From Rutpela maculata (taxonomy: Eukaryota; Arthropoda; Insecta; Coleoptera; Cerambycidae), in the NCBI GenBank assembly GCA_936432065.2, contig OW386285.2, positions 42,587,920 to 42,651,919 of the forward strand: a DNA stretch of 64,000 nucleotides, in the 5' to 3' direction. The position numbers and the translations under genes are program-made. The notes under the pieces were generated by a model. It did no database searches. It had not been told where the DNA came from and saw nothing but the letters and a program-made list of their open reading frames with translations. Every line of letters begins with the position of its first letter. Position 1 is the stretch's first letter. Below, in pieces: positions 1 through 11,394 of this stretch.

Positions 1-40
1 TCCACTCCGGCCAACTTTGGGGTTTGTCCCTGAGACTCAA

Positions 41-113
41 CCCACTGCGCATCCATGGTGCTCAAGCAAACCTACTGCACATCTATAGTGCTCGGAGAAA
101 TCCATTGCGCATC
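41..113. repeat. 30-bp minisatellite, edge of array
   Basis: About two and a half units built on the core CTGCGCATCCAT recur every 30 bases here. The same unit forms a larger array at 53950-54330. The array may continue to the left of the window. No gene is visible in 1-125. Confidence 0.75.
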
Positions 114-125
114 GTAATTTGTCTA

Positions 126-1309
126 TTTTTTTGTTAGAGCGAGTTAAACGAAAAAATAATTATTTTAATGGACAATAAAGTACATGGGCGGGTACGAGTC
201 AAATTTCACGCTTAAAAACATTGCCCTCCCCGTTCACCCTTTCGGATGAAAACCGATTACGTGTCTCCTTATTTTCTCAGAAGAGGCCATCGCTGGAATA
301 TGACGTTTCTGACTAACGCGATTTCAGAAATCTTTGACAAAAACTTTTATTTTATTCGACTAGTTCTCAAAGATTGACAAGTAATATGAGGAAGATAGTT
401 CCATAGTGAATTTGAAGTTCATGTTCATACTGCAATAAAGTATTAATATAATGTACAGTGTAAACGCCAGCAAGCACAAGAGAAATACTTTATACCTATA
501 ATTTTTTTGTTATGTGTGTACGTACTTACGTAAATAAATTAAAACTGAAAGTTTCTGACGATAAACAAATATTTCACTAGTCTTTTATGAGTTTTATTTA
601 AAATGAAATCAAAAATCTCTTTCAACTTTTCAATGTGATTATAATGCAAAGTTGAATGTGAAAATAAAAATAATGTATATTGGCAATAAGTTAATATTTA
701 CGGTAAGTAGTGCAATTATCGATAATTACACTATAGCACAAAAATTATCATGAAATTTTGCTCTGATTGGTTGAAAATTCCAGGAAACCATAATTTTAGT
801 AACTTATTATGAAGTAATTAAATTTGATAGATAAGATAAAAAATCTTGTCATCTCTTAACAGTGGATTTTTTCATCTAATCTATGAAATGAACTCATGTA
901 TAAATTAAGAAAGAAGAGAGATTTTTGAAAATAGAACACAAATGATTTTGAGGCAAACTGTTGTAATGGTACACAGTGCTTACCTCGATGCATATTATTT
1001 GTAAAAATGGTCAAATAACGGTTAGTGTCTCTAATACACAGGCACACACAAAAAAAAATTATTTCCAAAGGTGAAAGGCACTTATCCTTATATTTTTTGA
1101 GCCGCTGATGCTAAATGTCGCGTAAAAAATATTATATGTTTCACTGCTCAATTTTTCGCAAATTAACATTTCATTCGGTGTTAAATGGCTATTGAATCTA
1201 ACAGAATAACACCTGTTGAAATGAAACTTCTGAATCGTTTAAAATGACTCTAGTCACATACTCCCAACGTTTTGTCGTTCTACGGACAAGATGGTGATGT
1301 ATTTTTCCC
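126..1309. other. AT-rich stretch, no gene seen
   Basis: No ORF has protein-family character here. The only structure noticed is at about 1115-1190, whose reverse complement resembles 6615-6690 (both contain AAAATTGAGCAG followed by GAAACATAT). This could be two copies of an old repeat or the ends of an older insertion later split by the LTR element at 2103-6134. Confidence 0.5.
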
Positions 1310-2060
1310 CCCAAAAAACTCTTACTCTTTGTTCCGATTTTTCCATAATAGGCTTGTGATAGATCGGAGTTATTACAGGGAATATTGATGAATCGAGTAT
1401 CTTTTGACCAGGGGACGCCAGAGGGTTAGAACCACCCCCTTCTTGAATGACAGAACATCTTGAAAATACTGCGAGGGGGCTGAGGAACGGTTCCCTCCCG
1501 TTTTAGAGGGCGGATAAACACGATGGTTGCAATACTTTTCCCTGCACCCTTCTGAAACTGCCCCTAAATGAAGGAAACTACCTCGTTCTGATTTTTCCGT
1601 CTACGCTTGTTGGAGCTTGAAAGATCGGGGTTATTACAGGAAATACTGATAATTCGAATGACAAAACATTACGAAAATACTGCGAAAGGGCTGAAGAACG
1701 GTTTCCCCTCGTTCGAAGGCGAGGCACACGATGGTTGCAGTACTTTTTTGCCCACCCTGGAACTACTAAAAAAACTACCCCTTGTTGTGACTTTTTCATA
1801 CTACGCTTGTCAGTGCTTGACAGATCGGGGTTATTATAGGACACATTAATAAACCGAGTATCTTTTGACCAGGAGACGCCAAAACAATTCCTGGGGGTTG
1901 GAACCACTCCCTCCCTGAATAACAAAACATTCCGAAAATACTGCGAAGTACTGAAGAATGGTTTTCCCTCATTTTCGAGGGCGAGGAACGTGATGGTGAC
2001 CGTATTTTCTCTTCTACCCTCCTCTACCTTCCCTCTAAACTACCCATGGATTGAGAAAAT
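1310..2060. repeat. Tandem repeat, three units of roughly 200-255 bp
   Basis: Three imperfect direct units start near 1337, 1590 and 1789. Each carries GATCGG.GTTATTA near its start and AAAATACTGCGA further on. The middle unit lacks a piece containing the ATCTTTTGACCAGG motif that units 1 and 3 share, which accounts for the uneven spacing. Short ORFs on both strands are by-products of the repeat and show no domain. Confidence 0.75.
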
Positions 2061-2102
2061 CCCCTCTTTTTTCGATTAAAGAATTTCTCACGTGAAAACT
2101 AT

Positions 2103-2558
2103 TGTAACGTGTTTCCACCCTTAGGAAACTACCCCTTGCAAAATCCGTGGGTTCCAAAAATTATAACAAGAGATTGTCCACTAACACACTTTATTAAATA
2201 TTTACTGGATACTTCACAATACTATTGTTAATTTAAATACACTTTACTGACTAAAAATCACAATGTTTATCACTTTGTTTCTTTTTGAACTCTTAACCTC
2301 ACTTTCTATACTTTCTGAACTTTCTGAACTACTCCGAGAATGCGGTTGGTCTTTTATACCTAAAAATGACAGATCTCGATTGTTCTGTGATGACGCCACC
2401 ATTCTCTAGAGATTTCCAGATGTCACTTTTGAATCTTCTGGTAGGTTCTTTTTCGAGTAGGTGCAAATACACTACATTCATTCAGACATTCGATCTGTTG
2501 AAGTCTGCCTACTTTTTAGTAACATAACCTTAAATTTTAAGGGGTGCAACATATTACA
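2103..2558 (-). repeat. 3' LTR of the non-autonomous Ty3/gypsy element
   Basis: The LTR is bounded by TG and CA (TGTAACGTG...TATTACA on the plus strand) and matches the LTR at 5679-6134 almost base for base over 456 bp. It abuts the purine tract at 2559-2570. Confidence 0.93.
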
Positions 2559-2570
2559 CTGCCCCCTCCT
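2559..2570 (-). promoter_or_regulatory. Polypurine tract
   Basis: The minus strand reads AGGAGGGGGCAG directly against the 3' LTR, the expected place for plus-strand DNA priming in reverse transcription. It overlaps the last base of the ORF stop codon. Confidence 0.85.
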
Positions 2571-5221
2571 TAAGCCTGAACGTCCCGGTCAGGCAATTCA
2601 GCCTCTTTCACATACTTCGCCAGTCTATCCAAGTGTACGATCTTCATCTTGGACTTTTTGTTTCGTTGAATACGATAGACGACATCATTAATTCGGGTAA
2701 TAACAGTATACGGTCCATCCCAAGGAGGTTGAAAATTCGGGGATCTCCATTCCTTCCGCTGTGGGTTGTACAGCCAAACCAGATCCCCCACCGAGACTCC
2801 CCCTGTACTGGCATTCTGATCATAACGAGCCTTCAAGCGGTTACTAGTTCTGTTCATCTGCTCTCGATCATTCTTTGGCTGTTCTCGACTTCCATTTCTG
2901 TAGTTGCTCATGGAAAATGGTTCCCCACGGGCAGCACAATTCTTACACTTGCGACACCAGGCCTCCACATCCTGGCGACTATTAACCCAATAGAATTGTT
3001 CCCGTGCTCTACTCAATGTCTTGTTTATGCCGAAGTGTCTGCTGGACGTTTTATTATGTGCTTCCTGAAGTACTTCTGGTACACGACACCTGGGAATCAC
3101 TAGACGCATGGCAACCTGCTTCCCATCTGGGCTTTCCCATGCTCTCCTCAAAAGCCCATCTACGACCGTAAGTGAATCCCATTGTGACCATAAAGCCTTC
3201 AGCCCCACTTCTTTGTTGGAAACATCCTTCCATGCTGGACGCGTTCCCTCTTCTTTTGCTCGCAACATAGGTCCGATTTCTACATCGCGCAATTGCTCTC
3301 GCCTCAGAATTTTCGTTGACCAACTGTCTGGAAGATCGACCTTGACAGTGTTCACTTCAACCATGTTCGGCAATTTTCTCACCTGAGGGTAGCGCTTGCA
3401 ATCTTCCTTGTCTGGTTTTCTGGATAATGCAGGAGTTTTGACTGCCTGCGTTGTCAACAGCCTGGTTTTCTCGCATTGGTCGTTCACTTTTGACAGAATA
3501 AATTGTTTGTTCCCAATCCTTAAGACTCGCTTTCCTACGTCAACGATAAACCCATACTGTTCCATAATGTCCAGTCCCAAAATGAAGTCATCCGTAATGT
3601 CAGCCACGATGACCCTGTGGTCGAACCTTAACTGTCCAATCTGCAAACCCAGGTCTACTTCTCCATGAACCGTAGCCCTGACCCCCGTAGCTGTCCGGAC
3701 GATCACCTCATTTTGCCTCTTGATAATCTTTATGCCCGATATAAATCCTGGACGTACTATTGATGACGTAGTACCTGTGTCGATGGTAAACAAACATTTT
3801 CTTCCGTTCACATATCCTTGCAACAACAGACTGCTTGCAATTCTTCGAAGCTGGGAAATCTTAATTTCTCTGGGGGCACTGCATTCCTTAGCCAGCACAG
3901 CCCCCCTGGTGTAGTTTTCCTGCTTCTCTTCAATATTCACAGCATTTACTCGACTCTCCGAGTTCTGCTGTCGACAGTCTCGTTTCATATGTCCTACCTT
4001 GCCGCAGTTGAAACATTTAATACCTCCGCTCGGCTTTCCTCTATTTTGTTGTTTTTCTTGCTTCCCGAGGCCATCCAATTTATCACATAATTTGGTGAAC
4101 ATTTTCTGTATCTCTGTCAACATGGGGTTCTGGTTCATTTCTGGTTGTGATTCTTCGAGAGTCACAGCTCGCACTCTTGACCTTGGCTTATCCCTGTAAG
4201 CTGCTTCTACTTCGAGTGCATGCACCAAAGCTTCGCTACTACTTTGGTGTCTCGTTAGCCTCAAAACTCGCCTGACCTCTTCGTCCCTTATGCCATCTAA
4301 AAAGGCCCCCACGGCTAATTGCTCCTGAAATTCTCTAGGTGCACTCGGATACGCCAGGTGTGCCAGTCTCTCTATGGCAGCCTCGAATTCTTGTAAACTT
4401 TCCCCAGCTTTTTGCATCCGGGATTTCAGCTGAGCCTGGTATAATTGGGCGAGATGTTGGTCGCCATACCTCAATTCTAATGCAGCTTCCAAGACTTTAA
4501 AGTCCCTTTGTTTCTCAACTGGGATGGTTTGGAGTAACTCTGAAGCCTGGCCCCTTAACGCCAGAACTAATGCCATGGCCTTTTCCTTATTATCCCAGTT
4601 GTTCGCACACGCTGCTGCCTCAAACTGCCTCTTGTACGTTGTCCAGGAACTTTGGCCGTCAAAAGAAGGAGGTTTTAGTCGCTGACCTGATGATACCACC
4701 TGCTGGCTTCCTCTATCTCTTAACTGTCGTTTAAGCCGGTCTATTTCTCCTTTGACTTCTTCTTCAAACTTGTTTACTTTCTCTTTAACTTGACTGACTT
4801 CTGTCTCGACTTCACCTACTTTTTCTTCTACCTTGTTTATCTCTTCTTTGACTTCACTCTTTAATTCTTCGTTGGCAGAAATGATAGCGTCCTGCTGTAT
4901 TTTCATTTGTTCATTCAGAATTTTTCTTAATTCTTCTTGGCGTCTTTCTTGTTCCTCTTTCTCCTCTTGACGTCGTCTTTCTTGTTCCTCTTTCTCCTCT
5001 TGACGTCGTCTTTCTTGTTCTTCTTTCTCCTCTTGACGTCGTTTTTCTCGCTTTTTCTTTTCTTCTTGACGTCTTATTTCCTAGTCTTCCATAATTTTTT
5101 TTAATTCATCTCGCTCTTCTTGACGTTTTCTCTCCTGTTCTTCTTTGTCTTCCTGCCGTTGCTGCGCCATCATTTTTTGGAATTGTTCGAATAAGTCCTG
5201 TATTTGTTTATCGGATGCCAT
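2570..5221 (-). pseudogene. Gag-protease-truncated integrase polyprotein of the Ty3/gypsy element, with one internal TAG
   Basis: The frame opens at ATG 5221 and runs 883 codons to TAA at 2572-2570, broken only by TAG at 5083-5081 (codon 47). The next in-frame ATG is at 4906 and leaves a 778-residue protein. In order: a charged Q/E/K/R coiled coil with repeated RRQEEKEEQE-like units (to about residue 180), a Gag core, a CCHC knuckle CFNCGKVGHMKRDC near residue 400, an aspartic protease with the DTG active site near residue 480, the integrase H2C2 zinc-binding region near residues 720-760, then directly the integrase C-terminal domain with DGPY near 832. Reverse transcriptase, RNase H and the DDE core are absent, yet the frame is kept across both deletions. 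Whether the TAG is read through or is a recent mutation cannot be told from one copy. Confidence 0.88.
4926..5160 (-). repeat. In-frame 33-bp repeat in the gag coiled-coil region
   Basis: Units of about 33 bases (plus strand CTTGACGTCGTCTTTCTTGT and following) recur three to four times plus degenerate copies, each encoding an 11-residue charged segment. Such repeats expand and contract easily, and the TAG at 5083-5081 lies inside this region. Confidence 0.8.
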
Positions 5222-5658
5222 ACTTCTTGTTGTTACGGGCATACGACGAAATTAAAATAAAATAAATTTAACTGTCACGTCAATATCGGTAATGGAACTT
5301 TCCAGACAAATCTCGAAATAGCACGAAAAAGTCTTATCCAGAGTCTTTTGTCACTATCCAGTTCAGAGAATTTAATAATCTCCACTAATGTCCAAATAGA
5401 AAAGTTCTAGAAATTTTCACGCACTAAATGAGTCTTTTTCAGTGTCTCTATCACTTCTCAGTTCAAAGGATTTAATTATCACACTAATGTCCTAATAAAA
5501 TGTTCTACAATGTCTCAAAAATGCACTTAACACTATTTTCCTGTCCGAAAATAACCCTCGAACAATGTCCAGTAAATTAGTCCACTGTGTTAGCACTAAA
5601 CCTCGAGAATACGTCTCGAACACTCCAGCACAACTTCAGAGTCCCTCTTGTCAAAAAA

Positions 5659-5676
5659 TTCCGCTTTCTGACACCA
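5659..5676 (-). promoter_or_regulatory. Primer-binding site, tRNA-Leu-like
   Basis: Two bases inside the 5' LTR the minus strand reads TGGTGTCAGAAAGCGGAA. TGG at this position pairs with a tRNA 3' CCA, and TGGTGTCAG resembles leucine tRNA ends. The tRNA identity is an inference from memory of consensus ends. Confidence 0.65.
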
Positions 5677-5678
5677 AT

Positions 5679-6134
5679 TGTAACGTGTTTCCACCCTTAG
5701 GAAACTACCCCTTGCAAAATCCGTGGGTTCCAAAAATTATAACAAGAGATTGTCCACTAACACACTTTATTAAATATTTACTGGATACTTCACAATACTA
5801 TTGTTAATTTAAATACACTTTACTGACTAAAAATCACAATGTTTATCACTTTGTTTCTTTTTGAACTCTTAACCTCACTTTCTATACTTTCTGAACTTTC
5901 TGAACTACTCCGAGAATGCGGTTGGTCTTTTATACCTAAAAATGACAGATCTCGATTGTTCTGTGATGACGCCACCATTCTCTAGAGAATTCCAGATGTC
6001 ACTTTGGAATCTTCTGGTAGGTTCTTTTTCGAGTAGGTGCAAATACACTACATTCATTCAGACATTCGATCTGTTGAAGTCTGCCTGCTTTTTAGTAACA
6101 TAACCTTAAATTTTAAGGGGTGCAACATATTACA
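5679..6134 (-). repeat. 5' LTR of the non-autonomous Ty3/gypsy element
   Basis: Same 456-bp sequence as 2103-2558. The three differences noticed are single bases (near 5992, 6007 and 6088 relative to the other copy). As the 5' LTR it should carry the promoter reading leftward. Confidence 0.93.
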
Positions 6135-6335
6135 CTATAAACTTTCGAGAAAATATGCAAAGACCAAGAAGTGTTTGATAATTTTGTTTTTATAAGCTGA
6201 ATACTGCAGACATTTGACATTTTCGGGAAATACGTTTCGAACAGTGGCTAAATGTTCCATCTACTTTTGAATTAAGCAATAAAAAATAGGGGTTGAACAT
6301 TTTTTTAAAATAACCTATTTTTATCTTGTAGAGTA

Positions 6336-6605
6336 GGCTTGATAAAAATGTTTGTGTCTATTCGGTATTTCTCCGTGCGGAACGTGTCTATATATCTATG
6401 ATGCGTTATACTTATTAGGCTTGTGCTTCTTTTCTTGTATCAAAGAGAGGAGGTAGAAAGGTAAAAGACGCACTTCATTGTTCAACGGTTGTCTCTTTGA
6501 TACATGAGAAGAAGAAGCACAAGCCACATCTTCTAAGTTTAACGCATCATAGATATATACACACATTCCGCACGGAGATATAACGAATAGACACAGACAA
6601 ACACA
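6336..6605. repeat. Palindromic (foldback) repeat with about 110-bp arms
   Basis: The left arm 6336-6445 (with TATATCTATGATGCGTTA) and right arm 6486-6605 (with TAACGCATCATAGATATA) are reverse complements with small differences, around a loop of about 40 bases. No coding sequence is seen. This fits a foldback or MITE relic. Confidence 0.75.
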
Positions 6606-6619
6606 TTTAAAATTAAAAG

Positions 6620-7854
6620 CCATTTAACCTCAAATTTAGGGATTAAATATCAATTTGCCGAAAATTGAGCAGCGAAACATATATTTCGGCAAAAGCTATA
6701 TGGAAACGAATTTGTGTTAATTGTTGAGATAAGTGTCAAATAGATAAATACACTTGACTTTTACGAGTTGTCAAAAGTCAATTCACAAGTTATGGAAAAT
6801 TCAAATTTTTAAGTGTCGGCCGAAAAAAAAATATTGTACGTTACACGACCGAAAAACAGTGTTTTACAGGTCGACCCAAGTAGATTCCAGGGCGAACCGC
6901 AGGTGAGTCCTGGAAGCTTGGGGAGACCACTACAAAACACCACTTTCCGGTCTTGTAACGTAAAGTACTATTTTGTGTGCCGGTGTAATTGATAATTCTC
7001 TGAATTTCTTGTCTTATTTGAATTTTGGTCTTGTTTTGCATTGGCCATAGTTACAAGATAAATTTCAAATTGTAATCCTAAAATTTTTAGATAATTGTTT
7101 CCATTTAATAGACTGGTCTAAATTCCAGTTGCACCAATATTGTAAGAATATTACAGACACTAGAAAAAAACTACCTAGGTACATAAATTTAAAATATTGG
7201 GCTGACTCATAAACATGAACGATTTATTATTTTATATTAAATTCAGTCTGATGAGTCATTTTGCTTTTCTAAGTTCGGCCACTGCACTGTTTAATACCAT
7301 TCAGATGCGGACTCAACTTTTTAAAAATAATCGCTTTCCTTAACCCAATATCATCTAACTTATAAAGGAATAATGTGAATATTTTATAGTTTCCGTATGC
7401 AACCAACATTACACTATGCCAAATCATGTTGCATAGGAAGCAGGATGACATAGGTACCTACCATTTGTTTTAAGACAACCAGAAAATGGTTATGTTTCTT
7501 CCAGGATGACCTAATATTCTATCTTTGATTAATAATGACAATAATATATTTACACAAATGTTTGGGATATGATATCCTAACTATTTATATTATGTTGGTA
7601 TATCGTTGCCTCTATTTACCAAGTATAAAGATAGATAGATAATAATTGGTGTTAAGACATTTACAAGAAGTGTATCCACAAGTTAAAATAAAATATAAAA
7701 ACTAGATATAAGTAAATTATGCAAAAGTCATATATATGAATAAAGATAATATATAAATATAAAATAAAAGCATAAAATATTCGATACAATACGATGCCAC
7801 AATAAAAAAAGAGAGAGAGAAAACAAAACAATATAAATTCGAAACAGAAAGATT
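6620..7854. other. AT-rich stretch, no gene seen
   Basis: No ORF shows a recognisable domain. The right part (about 7640-7854) is probably the 3' untranslated part of the non-LTR relic whose stop codon is at 7857-7855. 6615-6690 resembles the reverse complement of 1115-1190. Confidence 0.45.
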
Positions 7855-7986
7855 TCAGATACGAATGTTTTCACGTGAATAAGACATGTATTCCTCAACG
7901 CTATAAAAATCGTCTACTATTATAAATGCTCTTAGTTTTCTTTTGAATATATTGAGAGAATTTATTGATTTTAACTCATCTGGAAG

Positions 7987-9497
7987 CAGAGCTGTGCCGA
8001 GTACCAAAAAAAAGTACTTGCAAAAATTCCAGTACGAGTACCCGATTCATTTTACTTATGAGTACAATTCTCGTAAGTATTTTATTAATAAGAAAGTATA
8101 AGTACGAGTAATACTCGCAAAACCATCATAAATTCAAGTAACGAGTACAAGTACCCATAACCAATAAAAAAAATTAATATTTTCTCTTCATACTCTTTGG
8201 ATAGAACTTTTTAACTATATAGATAAGAACAGATAAAAAGACACTCAGACAAGTTTAAAATAAAATGAAACCTTTTATTTAATAAAACAAATTTAACGAA
8301 ATAACCATTAGGCATTATGGTTCACAGAAAATAAAAACATTATTATTTATAACATAAGCATAGGACATCTCACTTTTTATTAGCAGAACTTCATAGAAGA
8401 CCTCATTTTGAAATAAAAGTCTCTTCAAACGTTGCTTCTTATTATCATTTTTGTAAATAATCGCTCATAAAAAAAATGTGATATTGCTGCGAATGACTTA
8501 GTATTTCGTAGCAAATAATTCAATACTGAACATCACCTATCTATTATATTATTTCTGGTGGCGTAAATAGAGGGGTATTTATGATTTATTTTAATAATAA
8601 AAAATGACCGATGAAATGAAATTTTCCATACATTTTAAAAAATATGAATTGGCATTCAATGTTATCCCGAAAGTAAATAAAATAAAATAAAATAAAATAA
8701 TAAATAAGACAATGTAAAATCATGATTTGGCTTCTAAACAGTATTGTCGCTTTTTCTGGAAAACGATGCGTCCTATCGATTTCTGGCAAAAGGGCATTTT
8801 CTAAATAAAATTGAATACTGTTTAATATTTTTTGAAAATATTTGCAAAATTTCAATTCGGCGATAATTTTTTCTTAAGTTTCATGAATAGTAAATACCTC
8901 TCCATCTTTGTATCTTCTCAATTGGTAAAAATAGGCAATCAATGGTTTTCAGTATTGAATTATTTGCTATCAAAGAAGTCATTCGCAGCAATATCACGAA
9001 TTTTTTTGCGAGCAGTTATTTTAAAAAATAATAATAATACAAATGTATTTACAAATGTGTCACAGAAACGAAGCATCTAGGATCGATGATTATGGACACT
9101 TTTATTCCCAAAATTAGGTCTTTTACCTAATGAAGTCGTGCTAATAAAAAGTGAGACACCCTGTATAATATCAAATATATATATAATATACACTGCTGAG
9201 CTGACGACAGATGACAATTGACTAGTTAGTGCCTGAGCCCTGAGTGGTAAACTAATGACTGCACACTAAAGTAAACTAAATCTCTGAGACTACTGTACCA
9301 GAGAAATAGAGGGGGTTGAGTACTCGTGAAAAGTAACAAGTTTTGACGAATACTTTGTACGAGTAATTTTTAATGTGCTGCAAATACGAGTATTAAGTCC
9401 TCTAAACCAAAAAGTACTTACGAATAAATAAAAAAGAGTACTTTTAGTACTCGAGTACAAAATACGAATAAAGTATCCGTGTACTCGCCCAGCTCTG
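7987..9497. mobile_element. hAT-like non-autonomous DNA transposon
   Basis: The ends are near-perfect inverted repeats, CAGAGCTGTGCCGAGTAC on the left and the reverse complement of CAGAGCTGGGCGAGTAC on the right. An 8-bp flank TCTGGAAG/TCTGGAAA (7 of 8 identical) is the hAT-type duplication size. Subterminal regions are full of GTACGAGTA/TACTCGT motifs in both orientations, as expected for transposase binding sites. No transposase is visible. The insertion interrupts the RT relic between the residues before and after PDELKS, which confirms the boundaries. Confidence 0.85.
8363..9163. mobile_element. Mariner-type MITE nested in the hAT-like element
   Basis: Long inverted repeats of about 190 bp (left through about 8550, right from about 8950) share TCTCACTTTTTATTAGCA near the ends and AATTATTTGCTA inside. 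The right end is CAGGGTGTCTCAC in reverse complement, followed by TA at 9164-9165; a TA precedes the left end at 8361-8362. Size, TA target and end sequence suggest a non-autonomous Tc1/mariner derivative. No transposase is visible in its 801 bp. Confidence 0.7.
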
Positions 9498-9909
9498 TCT
9501 GGAAATATGTTGAAATACGTAATTCCACAATAACTCGGTGACCCTTCGTAGAATGAATGATAATATTTTTCTGTGTAGAGCTTATATTTACCCCTGGTGT
9601 TATTATACTCACGAATGTCCTCACACTTAGTCCATTTTTTTTTCTTATAGATATAAATTAATATTTTATACAGATAAATGCCGGTTATCTAAGAATACTT
9701 TTGGAGCGAAAAATTTGCATGAGTCTAAATATTTCAGGTTAAAAATTATTCGAATTACGCCTTTGAATTAAAAATAGTGTATTTGCCAAAGGTGAAGAGC
9801 CCCATACTATAATATTGTAGATTAAGTACGAATAAAAAATTCCATAGTGGACTGATACTAGACAATCGATTGTCAGTGAGTTTTTTAAGGACAGAATGAG
9901 AAAGCATGA

Positions 9910-10077
9910 CAAGGGCGGATCCAGGGGCACCAGGAGCAATTGCCCCCCCCCCCCCCCCGACGGCCCAGAGAAGAATAGGATCTAATATTATTTGTTATTA
10001 AATATTGAAAATGTCGTTCGGTGGTAGACGGCCGCAATGCCCCCCCCTCCCCAGTAACCTTTCTGGATCCGTCCTTG
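9910..10077. mobile_element. hAT-type MITE, 168 bp
   Basis: Inverted ends CAAGGGCGGATCCAG and reverse complement CAAGGACGGATCCAG are flanked by the perfect 8-bp duplication AAGCATGA (9902-9909 and 10078-10085). It contains a long run of C. It interrupts the RT relic between its palm and thumb parts. Confidence 0.88.
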
Positions 10078-10395
10078 AAGCATGACTTGTTTAATTTAAT
10101 AGTAAGGTACTCAATGTGCTCTGACCAAATCGAATTATTATCAATGATTGTTCCAAGAAATTTAGTATTTTTGAGTATCTCAATATTATTAAAAATTCTT
10201 AGTCATATTCATGATTAAATTGTTTTTATCACACCATTCTTTAAAAGACTTTGTTACAAGAATCACTTTACGAATAATTTCCGATTCGCATTTATCACTA
10301 ATAGTTAACGATGTATCATCAGCGTACAAGAAGATACTGCACTCACTTAGATGGTCAGGTAAAGCTTTAGTTTTCGAGTTAATCACCAAAAAACG

Positions 10396-11194
10396 CGCAT
10401 AGAAATGTTACTTTTGGAGAGGAGTGAAAAAATACTAAACCTTAAAAAGTCTCGGTCAGTTGTTTACCAAACTGGACAGGACTTATCATTCGAGAAAATT
10501 TCATAGTCTTTAAGTTGTATGTTTTAACGTTTCGATAAAGTTTTCAAGATATTTGCAAAAAAAAAAACGTCCTTGAACGGATTATTCCTCTCGCTAACAC
10601 TAACTTACTGTCCAAATTTCAATACAGTCGGACTTTATTCTCTTAAGTTATTGTGCTCACAAAAACGTGATTGACAGAGAGACAGACGGACGGACGAACA
10701 GACTGACAAACGGACGGACATCCGACAGAATTCTATGACTAACATAATAATATGAATTTCATTTTCTCTACAAGTAATATTTATGATTTTATAAATGTGT
10801 GGATCAAATGCATGTAAAGAGTATAATGATAGATACCGAAACATGTATGTTACATTTTTTGTAGAGAATTTTAGCTTTATTTTTTATAGGAAGCACAATT
10901 TTGATATCGGGAGATGGCAGCTCAAGCGCAAGAGGTAGAGTTGGGGACTGTTGGGATGTTTAACAGTGGGCCTTAATAAACATACTTGCCAACTTTCAAA
11001 ACTTTTTCAGTTTTTTCTCTTTAATTTTTCACAAATTGACTGGAATATATGACAGTTGAATTTTTTGACCTCCCATCTGTAAATAGCAAGCTTTTCTCAG
11101 ATGAGTATGATTATACACTTTCTGTATTATGGGCTCCCGTTCTATACCATGTAGGACGCTTAAAAATACATTAGCTAACCTCAAAATATCTACT
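10396..11194. other. Intergenic AT-rich DNA, no gene seen
   Basis: Nothing coding is recognised. About 10640-10730 has a degenerate GACAGACGGACGGAC run following a TGTGCTCACAAAAACGTGAT segment, reminiscent of the CAGA-rich segment of repeat family A. Confidence 0.5.
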
Positions 11195-11394
11195 TGTAGC
11201 GGAACGGATCTGGTTTTGAAATGAAACCAACTTTTTTTAACTTTTTTTTTTTTGACAATTTGGTTACACGCGTTCTCTTTTATCATGTTATCAAGTTAGT
11301 TCAACTTAATCACACGAGGTGGGATAGGAATTCGCATTTAAAATTCGCAAAAACAAGTTTTCTTACGATAACTTTTTTATTATTGACTTGACGA

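Larger units (their letters stand above)
2103..6134 (-). mobile_element. Non-autonomous Ty3/gypsy LTR retrotransposon, complete with LTRs and TSD
   Basis: Direct 456-bp LTRs lie at 2103-2558 and 5679-6134, flanked by the 4-bp target duplication CTAT (2099-2102 and 6135-6138). The coding strand is minus: a primer-binding-site-like sequence follows the 5' LTR and a purine tract precedes the 3' LTR. Between them is one long ORF with Gag, a protease and parts of integrase but no reverse transcriptase or RNase H. At 4.0 kb it is well below the usual size of autonomous Ty3/gypsy elements. Only about three LTR differences were spotted by eye, so the insertion is young and must have been copied by enzymes supplied elsewhere. 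Confidence 0.93.
7855..10395 (-). pseudogene. Non-LTR (jockey/CR1-like) reverse transcriptase relic, split by two insertions
   Basis: Reading the minus strand in pieces gives the C-terminal half of a non-LTR ORF2. At 10389-10189 is the palm motif FLYADDTSLTI. At 9939-9739, after a MITE, is the thumb-region pattern VHYGIFYSYLIYN.IVWGSS and IQRR. At 9625-9498 comes NNTRGKYKLYTEKYYHSFY. After the hAT-like insertion, at 7986-7855, the last residues PDELKSINSLNIFKRKL run to DDFYSVEEY and a TGA. These are characteristic of ORF2 C-termini of this class. The copy is 5' truncated (nothing recognisable upstream of about 10395), frameshifted and dead. The family call rests on motif recognition. Confidence 0.8.

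Noticed and set aside
2633..4199. Several plus-strand frames of 60-156 codons opposite the Ty3/gypsy ORF
   Set aside because: They are antisense shadows of the Gag-protease-integrase frame, with no domain of their own.
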